From Actinomycetota bacterium (GTDB lineage: Bacteria > Actinomycetota > Actinomycetes > Nanopelagicales > Nanopelagicaceae): DNA of 12,646 bases. The position numbers were made by a program, and so were the translations under genes. Below the pieces are notes generated by a model. That model ran no database searches. It saw only the letters and a list, made by a program, of their open reading frames with translations, and was not told where the DNA came from. Shown here in pieces: positions 1 to 6,156 of this stretch (positions within the stretch are counted from its first letter, which is position 1; every line of letters begins with the position of its first letter). The stretch covers positions 1 through 12,646 of the forward strand of contig JAPOJL010000017.1 in NCBI GenBank assembly GCA_029978425.1, given 5' to 3'.

Positions 1-60
1 GGAAATCATAGGATATCATAGGATAACATAGGTAATTATAGGAAATTATAGGAAATTATG
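1..60. repeat. Degenerate 10-bp tandem repeat, six units
   Basis: Six consecutive 10-bp units resemble ggaaattata and differ from one another at one to three positions; each unit boundary reads ATAGG, or ATGG at the last one. The array runs straight into a T-rich stretch (61-105) and then into the Rel coding sequence. Because it lies at the extreme edge of the window next to a truncated gene, an assembly or amplification artefact at a contig end is at least as likely as a genuine repeat. I recognise no mobile-element end or attachment site in it. Confidence 0.7.
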
Positions 61-909
61 GTTTTCTTTGTTTTTTCTGTCATGTTTCTGTTATTTATTA
101 ATTATTGGCTTAATTTTGTTAAATCACAACGAGCTCGTTCGAAGATCAAGGCCTGGTTCACGAAAGAGCGTAGGGAAGAGGCGATCGATGCTGGCAAGGA
201 AACGATTGCTCGTCAGATGCGTAAAGCAGGTCTTCCGCTTCAAAAGATTCTTGGCGGACACTCGCTGCTGCAATTAGCGCACGATCTGAATTATCCCGAT
301 ATTGATGCGATGTATGCCGCCGTTGGCGACGGGCATATTTCAGCTAATCATGTAATTGAGCGATTGGAAGCGTCACTTGGTCTGGAAGAAACTCACGACA
401 CACCGTTGCTCGAAGGAATCGTTACTGGCAACACTGCCCGCAGCGCACGTCGTAGTGCGAGCGGAATTCAGGTGGAAGGCGTTGATGATGTACTAGTGAA
501 ACTCGCGCGTTGTTGCACGCCCGTGCCTGGCGATGCCATTACTGGTTTTATTACTCGCGGAAATGGAGTTTCCATTCATCGCACTGATTGCGTCAATGTT
601 GCGGACCTGAAATTTCACCAAGGAGATCGCATCATCAAAGTTAAGTGGGATCCGAACGCGAAATCTGTTTTCCTAGTCAATATTCAGATCGAAGCCTTGG
701 ATCGAGCTCGCCTGCTTTCGGATATAACGCGTACGCTCTCCGATCAACAAGTAAATATTCTCCACGCTGCGGTGAATACCACAAAAGATCAGGTTGCATT
801 TTCCCGCTTCACATTCGAGATGGCGGATGCCTCACACCTTGACGTAGTTCTATCGGCAGTCCGCAGAATTGAAGGTGTTTACGATGTGTATCGCGTTACC
901 AACAACTAA
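58..909 (+). CDS. rel: Bifunctional (p)ppGpp synthetase/hydrolase Rel, C-terminal part only
   Basis: Long RelA/SpoT enzymes make and degrade (p)ppGpp in the stringent response; their C-terminal half binds the ribosome and senses uncharged tRNA. Only that half is here. Recognisable Rel sequence begins at WLNFVKS (Trp17, base 106). A helical region follows to about residue 140, then the conserved-cysteine (RIS/zinc-finger) domain with RCCTPVPGD at 151-159 and HRTDC at 174-178, and a C-terminal ACT domain (about 203-283). The HD hydrolase, synthetase and most or all of the TGS domain are missing; family members are usually over 700 residues. The first 16 residues come from T-rich low-complexity DNA and do not look like Rel. 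In-frame TAG codons at 19-21 and 49-51 close the frame upstream, so the ATG at 58 is only the first available start, probably not a real one. The stop interleaves with the converging DUF349 gene. Confidence 0.85.
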   Translation: MVFFVFSVMFLLFINYWLNFVKSQRARSKIKAWFTKERREEAIDAGKETIARQMRKAGLPLQKILGGHSLLQLAHDLNYPDIDAMYAAVGDGHISANHVIERLEASLGLEETHDTPLLEGIVTGNTARSARRSASGIQVEGVDDVLVKLARCCTPVPGDAITGFITRGNGVSIHRTDCVNVADLKFHQGDRIIKVKWDPNAKSVFLVNIQIEALDRARLLSDITRTLSDQQVNILHAAVNTTKDQVAFSRFTFEMADASHLDVVLSAVRRIEGVYDVYRVTNN

Positions 910-1145
910 GCAGTTGTGAAATCAGCAAGTCCTTTTTGAGCCTCGCCTAGCCACATGCGACGTGCGGCAGCAGCTTCACGATGCTCCGCAGCTTTTCTCG
1001 CATCTCCCGCAGCTTCAGCTTTCGCGGCTTTAGCTTCATAGTCCGCTACAGCGCTCATAAGTTGATTAACAACATCGTTAGCTCGAGCGCGCGCACCAGG
1101 ATCACTGCGACGCCACTGCTCTTGTTCAGCTTCCTTAATTGTCAT
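906..1145 (-). CDS. C-terminal fragment of the DUF349 protein, separated by an in-frame stop
   Basis: This 79-residue frame starts at an ATG directly after the TAG that ends the larger DUF349 frame, and it is in the same frame. Its sequence is what full-length actinobacterial DUF349 proteins carry at the C-terminus: an EAEQEQWRRSDPGARARAN segment, then an Ala/Lys/Glu-rich helical tail ending near LGEAQKGLADF. It is therefore the natural tail of that protein, not an independent gene. It has no Shine-Dalgarno of its own, though the TAGATG junction would allow re-initiation by the terminating ribosome. Its stop (906-908) lies inside the last bases of rel, so the two convergent genes share 906-909. 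Either the gene carries a nonsense mutation, the stop is read through, or the base at the stop is a sequencing error. Confidence 0.75.
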   Translation of the reverse strand: MTIKEAEQEQWRRSDPGARARANDVVNQLMSAVADYEAKAAKAEAAGDARKAAEHREAAAARRMWLGEAQKGLADFTTA

Positions 1146-2216
1146 CTAAACAACGTCAACCCGCTTATCCAAGCTTGCGCGTTTCTTACGATCGACCATT
1201 CCAACCTTTGAGAGTTTGGTGCGAAGGTCTCGGAACTTACGTCGTGTGTCATCGAGGTTTGTAATGGGTAGAAGCGCTTCAATCTCAGCGACGAGAGCTT
1301 CGCGCTTCTCAAGGTTTGCTGCCATTGATTCGCCACGCTTCTCAAGGTCAGCATTTTTTGCGGCAAAGAATGTGTCTTGGGCTGCTTTGAATCTATTCCA
1401 TAACTTCGCATCGTCATTCTTCTTGCCGCGACCTGTGGCTTTCCATTCATCCATGAGAGCCTTGTATCGGCGCGCTGTTGCAACCCAGTCGGTTGATGTA
1501 GCAAGAGATTCTGCCTCGCTGACGATCTTTTCCTTTGAACTCTTTACTTGATTCTGTTGTTGCGTAAGGGAAGCGAAATGGGTACGGCGCCGCTTATCAA
1601 ATTTATTACGAGCCCCAGAGAATCGTTTCCAAAGTTCACCATCAGTCTTCTTATCCAGACGCGGTGCCTTCTTCCATTCATCGAGAAGCACCTTGAGTCG
1701 CTCGCCTGTGGCTTTCCAACTTGTGGAATCAACCAGGCCTTCGGCTTCGACAACCAGCGCTTCTTTGGCGGCAATCGAAGCAGCTCTCTTGGCAGCTTTT
1801 ACTTCTGCTTCGGCGGCTTTCTTCGCCTCGTATGCTGGACGGTGCTCATCGATAAGCGGAGGAATTTGCTCCAATGAGCTGCGAAGAGCATCAAGGTTTC
1901 CAACGCCGTTGAGGTGATCAATTTGATTACGAAGTTTTTTCACTGCATCGAGGGCATCTTCGGGCACCATCGCACCGCTAATAATTCGAGCGGCGAGTAG
2001 CGCTACCTCCGACGCAACAATCTCAAACTTACGAACAAAGTAAGCCAACGCTTCTTCGGGAGTTTTTCCGGGGTATGAGCCAACAACTTTTTCGCCATCG
2101 CCGGTTCGAACATAAACCATGCCGTTTTCATCTACTCGACCAAATTTAGCGGGATCTCCGATGAGAGCTGCAGCAGCAGAATTAGGGAGTGATACTTGAT
2201 TATCGAGCGATTCCAT
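1146..2216 (-). CDS. DUF349 domain-containing protein, main part (356 residues)
   Basis: This is a predicted cytoplasmic, highly charged helical protein of the DUF349 family. The molecular role is not established for the actinobacterial members. Residues about 15-65 form the N-terminal segment typical of actinobacterial homologues (FGRVDENGMVYVRTGDGE, then EEALAYFVRKFE). A long coiled-coil-like, Ala/Lys/Glu-rich region follows at about 115-155. Then come DUF349 repeats at about 151-217 (SWKATGERLKVLLDEWKK, LWKRFSGARNKFD) and 227-292 (DWVATARRYKALMDEWKA, LWNRFKAAQDTFF), and a more diverged one at about 305-352. The frame ends at TAG 1146-1148 just after LDKRVDVV; the family normally continues, and the missing tail lies directly downstream in frame. 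With the tail the protein would be about 436 residues, close to the usual length. The ATG at 2214-2216 has only a weak AGG upstream. A sigma70-like promoter candidate lies at 2296-2324. Confidence 0.88.
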   Translation of the reverse strand: MESLDNQVSLPNSAAAALIGDPAKFGRVDENGMVYVRTGDGEKVVGSYPGKTPEEALAYFVRKFEIVASEVALLAARIISGAMVPEDALDAVKKLRNQIDHLNGVGNLDALRSSLEQIPPLIDEHRPAYEAKKAAEAEVKAAKRAASIAAKEALVVEAEGLVDSTSWKATGERLKVLLDEWKKAPRLDKKTDGELWKRFSGARNKFDKRRRTHFASLTQQQNQVKSSKEKIVSEAESLATSTDWVATARRYKALMDEWKATGRGKKNDDAKLWNRFKAAQDTFFAAKNADLEKRGESMAANLEKREALVAEIEALLPITNLDDTRRKFRDLRTKLSKVGMVDRKKRASLDKRVDVV

Positions 2217-2295
2217 GGCGGCCTAACTTTCTCGAACGTTGCGCGCCCTGATCTGGATCAAAGGCGTTGTGGGTTCAGCGGTTGGTGAGGGTCAC

Positions 2296-2324
2296 ACGGT
2301 ACCCCCGCTTCTCACATCTGTAAA
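2296..2324 (-). promoter_or_regulatory. Candidate sigma70-type promoter for the DUF349 gene
   Basis: Read on the minus strand, TTTACA (2324-2319) is followed by a 17-bp spacer and TACCGT (2301-2296). The -35 hexamer matches the TTGACA consensus at five of six positions, and the -10 fits the actinobacterial TAnnnT pattern. The predicted transcript starts near 2289, leaving a leader of about 70 nt before the ATG at 2216. Position and spacing suit a promoter for the only minus-strand gene in the window. This is a sequence match without experimental support. Confidence 0.45.
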
Positions 2325-2374
2325 AACTCCTCCCTTGGAAACCCCATTTTGAACGGGGAAATCGCCGCATGCTT

Positions 2375-2379
2375 GGGAG
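2375..2379 (+). promoter_or_regulatory. Ribosome binding site of the MBL-fold gene, supports the GTG start
   Basis: GGGAG lies 9 nt before the GTG at 2389. No ATG with a better site lies nearby in frame, and the following residues ([18 protein letters not shown]) match the usual N-terminus of this hydrolase family, so the GTG is preferred. A CTCCC at 2330-2334 could pair with this GGGAG in the mRNA. Confidence 0.55.
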
Positions 2380-2388
2380 AATCCACCG

Positions 2389-3108
2389 GTGAGCCTTCTC
2401 ATCGATCGAGTGATTGCGCCCTACTACCAGACCAACTGCTGGGTGATTGCACCTTCATCTGGCAAAGAGTGTGTCATCGTTGATCCAGGAATTGATATCC
2501 CTCATATGAATCTCGCAATCGAAAAGAAGTTGCAGGAACATAATTTGAAGATTGGTGCAATAGTTATTACTCACGGCCACTTAGATCACACATTTTCATT
2601 GATATCTCGAGTCGATGATTTTGTTGAGACTGAATGTTATGTTCATGAAGCGGATAGAGATTTATTAAGTTTCCCAGAACGAGCGATGGGTCCACAGAGC
2701 CAGGCGCTTGTAAATGAGTTAAAAGCGAACTCTGGAGCAAACGTTGATTTCAGCGAACCACACAACACGTATTCAGTTTCAGATGGTGAACGAATCAAAT
2801 TAGGGGAGATGAACTTTGAATTTATTCATACTCCTGGCCACACCCCTGGTTCTATCGTTGCACTGATAGATGGATATGCCTTGGTGAGCGGAGATGTTCT
2901 CTTCAAGGGCGCCATCGGCCGCACCGACTTGCCGCGTGGATCCTTGCACGACATGGAACAGACTCTTCGTGAGAAAATTGCGATCTTGCCAGATGACTTA
3001 CGGGTCCTGCCGGGTCATGGGGATGAGACAACAATGAAGTACGAGAAACAGAACAATAGATTCCTCAAAGCAGCGATGGATTGGAAATTAGAAGGGGTGG
3101 TCGGATGA
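2389..3108 (+). CDS. Metallo-beta-lactamase-fold hydrolase, glyoxalase II-like
   Basis: This 239-residue cytoplasmic metallohydrolase belongs to the glyoxalase II (hydroxyacylglutathione hydrolase)-like branch of the metallo-beta-lactamase superfamily. Metal-binding motifs are in order: THGHLDH at 61-67 (His62, His64, Asp66, His67), HTPGHTPGS with His151, SGD with Asp169, and LPGHG with His210. [12 protein letters not shown] at 175-185 is typical of the YcbL-like subgroup. All metal ligands are present, so activity is expected, but the natural thioester or other substrate cannot be read from sequence; actinobacteria use mycothiol rather than glutathione. The start is GTG with a GGGAG ribosome site. 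The gene ends in a 4-bp ATGA overlap with hisS, implying translational coupling. A homologue sits next to hisS in Mycobacterium and Streptomyces. Many actinobacteria have a peptidyl-prolyl isomerase gene just upstream; none is present here. Confidence 0.9.
   Translation: MSLLIDRVIAPYYQTNCWVIAPSSGKECVIVDPGIDIPHMNLAIEKKLQEHNLKIGAIVITHGHLDHTFSLISRVDDFVETECYVHEADRDLLSFPERAMGPQSQALVNELKANSGANVDFSEPHNTYSVSDGERIKLGEMNFEFIHTPGHTPGSIVALIDGYALVSGDVLFKGAIGRTDLPRGSLHDMEQTLREKIAILPDDLRVLPGHGDETTMKYEKQNNRFLKAAMDWKLEGVVG
3092..3097 (+). promoter_or_regulatory. Ribosome binding site of hisS, decides the ATG at 3105
   Basis: AAGGGG lies 7 nt before the ATG at 3105, which overlaps the TGA of the upstream gene as ATGA. 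The frame is also open from a TTG at 3081, but that codon has no comparable ribosome site and would add eight residues (MEIRRGGR) unlike HisRS N-termini, so 3105 is preferred. Confidence 0.7.
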
Positions 3109-4373
3109 GTTCGCAATTCCAGGCGCCCAAAGGTGTTTCAGAATACTTTCCGCCTCGTTCAAATGCCTTTGAGTACGTGGTTCGAACCTTAACCTCGCCT
3201 GCTCTTGCTGCCGGTTATGAACCAATTGAGTTGCCTATTTTTGAAGATACGGAGTTGTTTACTCGCGGAGTGGGTGAATCAACCGATGTAGTTTCCAAGG
3301 AGATGTACACCTTTGAAGACCGCGGTGGTCGATCCATCACTCTAAGGCCTGAGGGAACAGCCGGCGTAATGCGCGCGGTTATCGAACACAATTTAGATCG
3401 GGGCCAACTTCCGGTTAAGTTATTTTACAAAGGTCCTTTCTTCCGAGCTGAGCGCCCACAGGCCGGACGTTATAGACAGTTTTATCAATTTGGCATCGAA
3501 GCAATTGGAGTTAATGATCCGCAATTAGACGCGGAAGTGATTGCCATTGCTTATCAAGGTTATAGGAAGTTAGGTCTCAAGAATTTCACTCTGCACATCA
3601 CTTCCCTCGGAGACGCTGAGTCCCGAGCAAAACATCGAACGGCTCTTGTTGCATACATTGAGAAATTAGATCTTGATGAAGAAACTCGCTCCCGCGCTGC
3701 AAAAAATCCTTTAAGACTTTTTGATGATAAGAGAAGTGAAGTTCAATCCAAGATGCAGAACGCTCCATTACTTATGGACTTTCTGAATGATGGAAGCAAA
3801 GTGAATTTTGCTGCTGTCCAGAAAGCGCTCACAGCAGTTGGAGTGCCATTTGAAGTGAATCCTCGGATGGTGCGAGGCTTGGATTACTACACAGGCACTA
3901 CCTTCGAATTTGTCCACAGTGGCTTGGGGGCCCAATCGGGAATCGGGGGTGGCGGAAGATACGACGGTTTAATGTCAACCCTTGGCGGACAAGATCTATC
4001 TGGCATTGGATTTGGTCTAGGAATTGATCGAATTATCTTGGCGATGGAAGCAGAAGGAATTTCGCTAACGTCGTTGAAGTACACAGATTTGTATGTTGTC
4101 GCACTTGGTGAAAGAGCAAGAGAAGAATCCTTTGTTCTTGTCAATCAATTGCGGAATCAAGGATTCGTTGTTGAACAGAGTTATGGCGAGAGAGCCCTCA
4201 AAGGCGCAATGAAAGCAGCTGATAAATCAGGTGCGCGCTTTGCCATCGTGATTGGTGATGCTGAACTCACCTCAGGAAGTATCGAACTGAAAAATATGGC
4301 GACGGGGGAGACGGTTTCGGTTACTCTTAGCGGTCTAGCTCAAACCCTTGCGGAGAAATCCCGTCTTCTGTAA
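3105..4373 (+). CDS. hisS: Histidine--tRNA ligase (HisRS)
   Basis: HisRS attaches histidine to tRNA-His in the cytoplasm. The 422-residue product has the normal bacterial length and starts with the typical [13 protein letters not shown] segment. The class II motifs are present: [11 protein letters not shown] at 81-91, motif 2 around [15 protein letters not shown] (112-126, Arg114), the HisRS-specific [14 protein letters not shown] (256-269, Arg257) and GGGGRYDGL (282-290), and motif 3 GFGLGIDR (302-309, Arg309). The anticodon-binding domain occupies about 325-422. Nothing is missing or unusual. The gene is translationally coupled to the MBL-fold gene upstream by the ATGA overlap, and aspS follows after 43 bp with no visible terminator, so the two synthetases are probably cotranscribed. 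Confidence 0.97.
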   Translation: MSSQFQAPKGVSEYFPPRSNAFEYVVRTLTSPALAAGYEPIELPIFEDTELFTRGVGESTDVVSKEMYTFEDRGGRSITLRPEGTAGVMRAVIEHNLDRGQLPVKLFYKGPFFRAERPQAGRYRQFYQFGIEAIGVNDPQLDAEVIAIAYQGYRKLGLKNFTLHITSLGDAESRAKHRTALVAYIEKLDLDEETRSRAAKNPLRLFDDKRSEVQSKMQNAPLLMDFLNDGSKVNFAAVQKALTAVGVPFEVNPRMVRGLDYYTGTTFEFVHSGLGAQSGIGGGGRYDGLMSTLGGQDLSGIGFGLGIDRIILAMEAEGISLTSLKYTDLYVVALGERAREESFVLVNQLRNQGFVVEQSYGERALKGAMKAADKSGARFAIVIGDAELTSGSIELKNMATGETVSVTLSGLAQTLAEKSRLL

Positions 4374-4416
4374 GTCTCATTGGCGGTCCTCCCAGTAAAG
4401 AAGAGAGGCTTGTGTA

Positions 4417-6156
4417 GTGCTTCGTTCGCATGGCGCAGGAACACTTCGTTCTAGCAACATTGGCCAAACCGTCACCTTAGCTGGCTGGGTTGCGCGCAGA
4501 CGAGATCATGGCGGTGTTGCTTTTATTGATCTCCGTGATGCAACAGGAAATGTCCAAGTTGTTATTTCGGATGAAGCTGTTGCCGGATCCCTGCGGGCGG
4601 AATGGTGTGTTGTAGTAAAAGGCACTGTCGCAAAGCGACCACAGGGCAATGAGAATCTGGGAATCCCTACTGGTGAAATAGAAGTTGTATGTGATTCGCT
4701 TGAAGTGTTGAGTGAGGCTGCTCCATTGCCATTCCCAGTTGATAGTGGTGAGAATGTTAATGTCAGTGAAGAGGTGCGCCTTAAATATCGCTATTTAGAT
4801 CTACGGCGCGAGGCCCCCAGCAAAGCCCTACGTCTCCGCTCAAAAGTTACCTCCGTTATTCGAAGCGTTATGGATGAAGAAGGTTTTCTTGAGATCGAAA
4901 CACCATATCTCACACGATCAACTCCAGAAGGCGCGCGAGATTTTCTAGTTCCTGTTCGTTTACAACCAGGTTCTTGGTATGCCCTACCTCAATCACCTCA
5001 GTTATTTAAACAGTTGCTGATGGTTGCTGGAATGGAGAAGTACTACCAGATCGCTCGATGCTTCCGCGACGAAGATTTCCGTGCTGATCGTCAACCAGAA
5101 TTCACGCAGCTCGACATAGAAATGTCTTTTGGTGATCAAGATGACGTGATCTCGGTGGCTGAAAAAATCATCTCCGCAGTATTTAGGAGCGTTGTTGGAT
5201 ATGAAGTGCCACTGCCGATACCGCATATGACTTACCACGAAGCAATGCGAAGATTTGGATCGGATAAACCTGATTTACGTTTTGGCAATGAGTTGACTGA
5301 CGCAACCGAATTCTTCAAAGAGACTTCCTTCCGCGTATTTCAAGCTGAATTTGTTGGCGCAGTTGTGATGCCAGGGGGAGCGTCCTCTCCGCGCAGAGAG
5401 TTAGATGCATGGCAAGACTGGGCCAAAGCTCGTGGGGCAAAGGGATTGGCGTACATCTTGGTAGGTGAAGATGGATCTCTCTCGGGTCCAGTTGCGAAGA
5501 ATCTCTCTGAAAAAGAATCAACAGAAATTGCTGCTTTTGTGGGCGCAAAAAATGGAGATGCAATATTTTTTGCAGCTGGTGACCGTAACTCATCTTTAAA
5601 TCTCTTAGGTGCGGTGCGTCTTGAAATTGGTGAACGTTGCAATCTAATAAATAAGTCAGAATGGAAATTTCTCTGGGTTGTTGATGCTCCTATGTTCGAA
5701 AAGACCGATGAAGGTGGCTGGACAGCGGTTCATCACCCATTTACCGGACCAAAACCTGAGTATGAAAAAACATTTGCAACAAACCCTGGCGAAGCTCTTG
5801 CCTATGCCTATGACATCGTGCTCAACGGCAGTGAGATAGGTGGAGGGTCTATTCGTATTCACCGAAGAGATATTCAACAATCGGTATTTAATGTCATAGG
5901 TTTGAGTCCAGCGGAAGCCGAGAGCAAATTCGGATTCCTCCTCGAAGCTTTCAACTATGGGCCGCCGCCACATGGAGGAATTGCCCTGGGACTTGATCGT
6001 CTTTGCGCACTTCTTGCTGGTGCGGAATCAATCAGGGAAGTGATTGCTTTTCCCAAGACTGCTAGCGGAGGGGATCCACTCACCGGCGCTCCGACTCCAA
6101 TTACCGCTGCGCAACGTAAAGAAAGTGGCGTAGATTTCAAGCCAGAGGATAAATGA
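4417..6156 (+). CDS. aspS: Aspartate--tRNA ligase (AspRS), bacterial type, probably non-discriminating
   Basis: AspRS charges tRNA-Asp. This 579-residue product has the bacterial layout: an N-terminal OB-fold anticodon-binding domain (about 1-105), a class II core with QSPQLFKQ (192-199) and motif 2 [16 protein letters not shown] (216-231, Arg217), a GAD insertion domain (about 290-400), and motif 3 GIALGLDRL (521-529, Arg528). In the OB fold the loop reads RRRDHGGV with His31, and RPQGN carries a Gly at 77. A histidine at this position and the matching glycine are linked in Pseudomonas-type enzymes to charging both tRNA-Asp and tRNA-Asn, with GatCAB then amidating Asp-tRNA-Asn. That assignment is inference. 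The GTG start at 4417 has GAGAGG (4403-4408) 8 nt upstream. The TGA stop overlaps the first ATG of the next gene. Confidence 0.97.
   Translation: MLRSHGAGTLRSSNIGQTVTLAGWVARRRDHGGVAFIDLRDATGNVQVVISDEAVAGSLRAEWCVVVKGTVAKRPQGNENLGIPTGEIEVVCDSLEVLSEAAPLPFPVDSGENVNVSEEVRLKYRYLDLRREAPSKALRLRSKVTSVIRSVMDEEGFLEIETPYLTRSTPEGARDFLVPVRLQPGSWYALPQSPQLFKQLLMVAGMEKYYQIARCFRDEDFRADRQPEFTQLDIEMSFGDQDDVISVAEKIISAVFRSVVGYEVPLPIPHMTYHEAMRRFGSDKPDLRFGNELTDATEFFKETSFRVFQAEFVGAVVMPGGASSPRRELDAWQDWAKARGAKGLAYILVGEDGSLSGPVAKNLSEKESTEIAAFVGAKNGDAIFFAAGDRNSSLNLLGAVRLEIGERCNLINKSEWKFLWVVDAPMFEKTDEGGWTAVHHPFTGPKPEYEKTFATNPGEALAYAYDIVLNGSEIGGGSIRIHRRDIQQSVFNVIGLSPAEAESKFGFLLEAFNYGPPPHGGIALGLDRLCALLAGAESIREVIAFPKTASGGDPLTGAPTPITAAQRKESGVDFKPEDK

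Noticed and set aside
58..123. A membrane-anchored short Rel starting with the hydrophobic MVFFVFSVMFLLF
   Set aside because: The hydrophobic residues arise from T-rich low-complexity DNA next to a tandem repeat at the window edge. There is no ribosome binding site, and nothing similar is known to me in the family.
1216..1917. Open frames on the plus strand opposite the DUF349 gene
   Set aside because: They are antisense shadows with low-complexity Ser/Arg/Phe-rich translations. The minus frame has clear family homology.
2250..2290. A TPP riboswitch-like segment (CCTGATCTGGATCAAAGGCG) before the MBL-fold gene
   Set aside because: Only a short stretch resembles the 3' half. The CTGAGA motif of the 5' half is absent and the downstream genes are unrelated to thiamine.
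2281..2315. A T-box antiterminator, suggested by GGTACC-type sequence upstream of a synthetase-containing unit
   Set aside because: The conserved AGGGTGGnACCGCG core is not matched and no Stem I or specifier loop is visible.
2335..2365. A tRNA T-arm on the minus strand (CCCCG-TTCAAAA-TGGGG)
   Set aside because: The closing pair would be G-U instead of the required G-C, no complementary acceptor strand or anticodon arm lies at the right distance, and no CCA or full cloverleaf can be drawn.
3179..3188. GGTTCGAACC, resembling a tRNA T-loop, and a similar GGTTCGAAC at 2103-2111
   Set aside because: Both lie inside well-supported coding sequence (hisS and the DUF349 gene) and encode conserved residues; no tRNA arms surround them.
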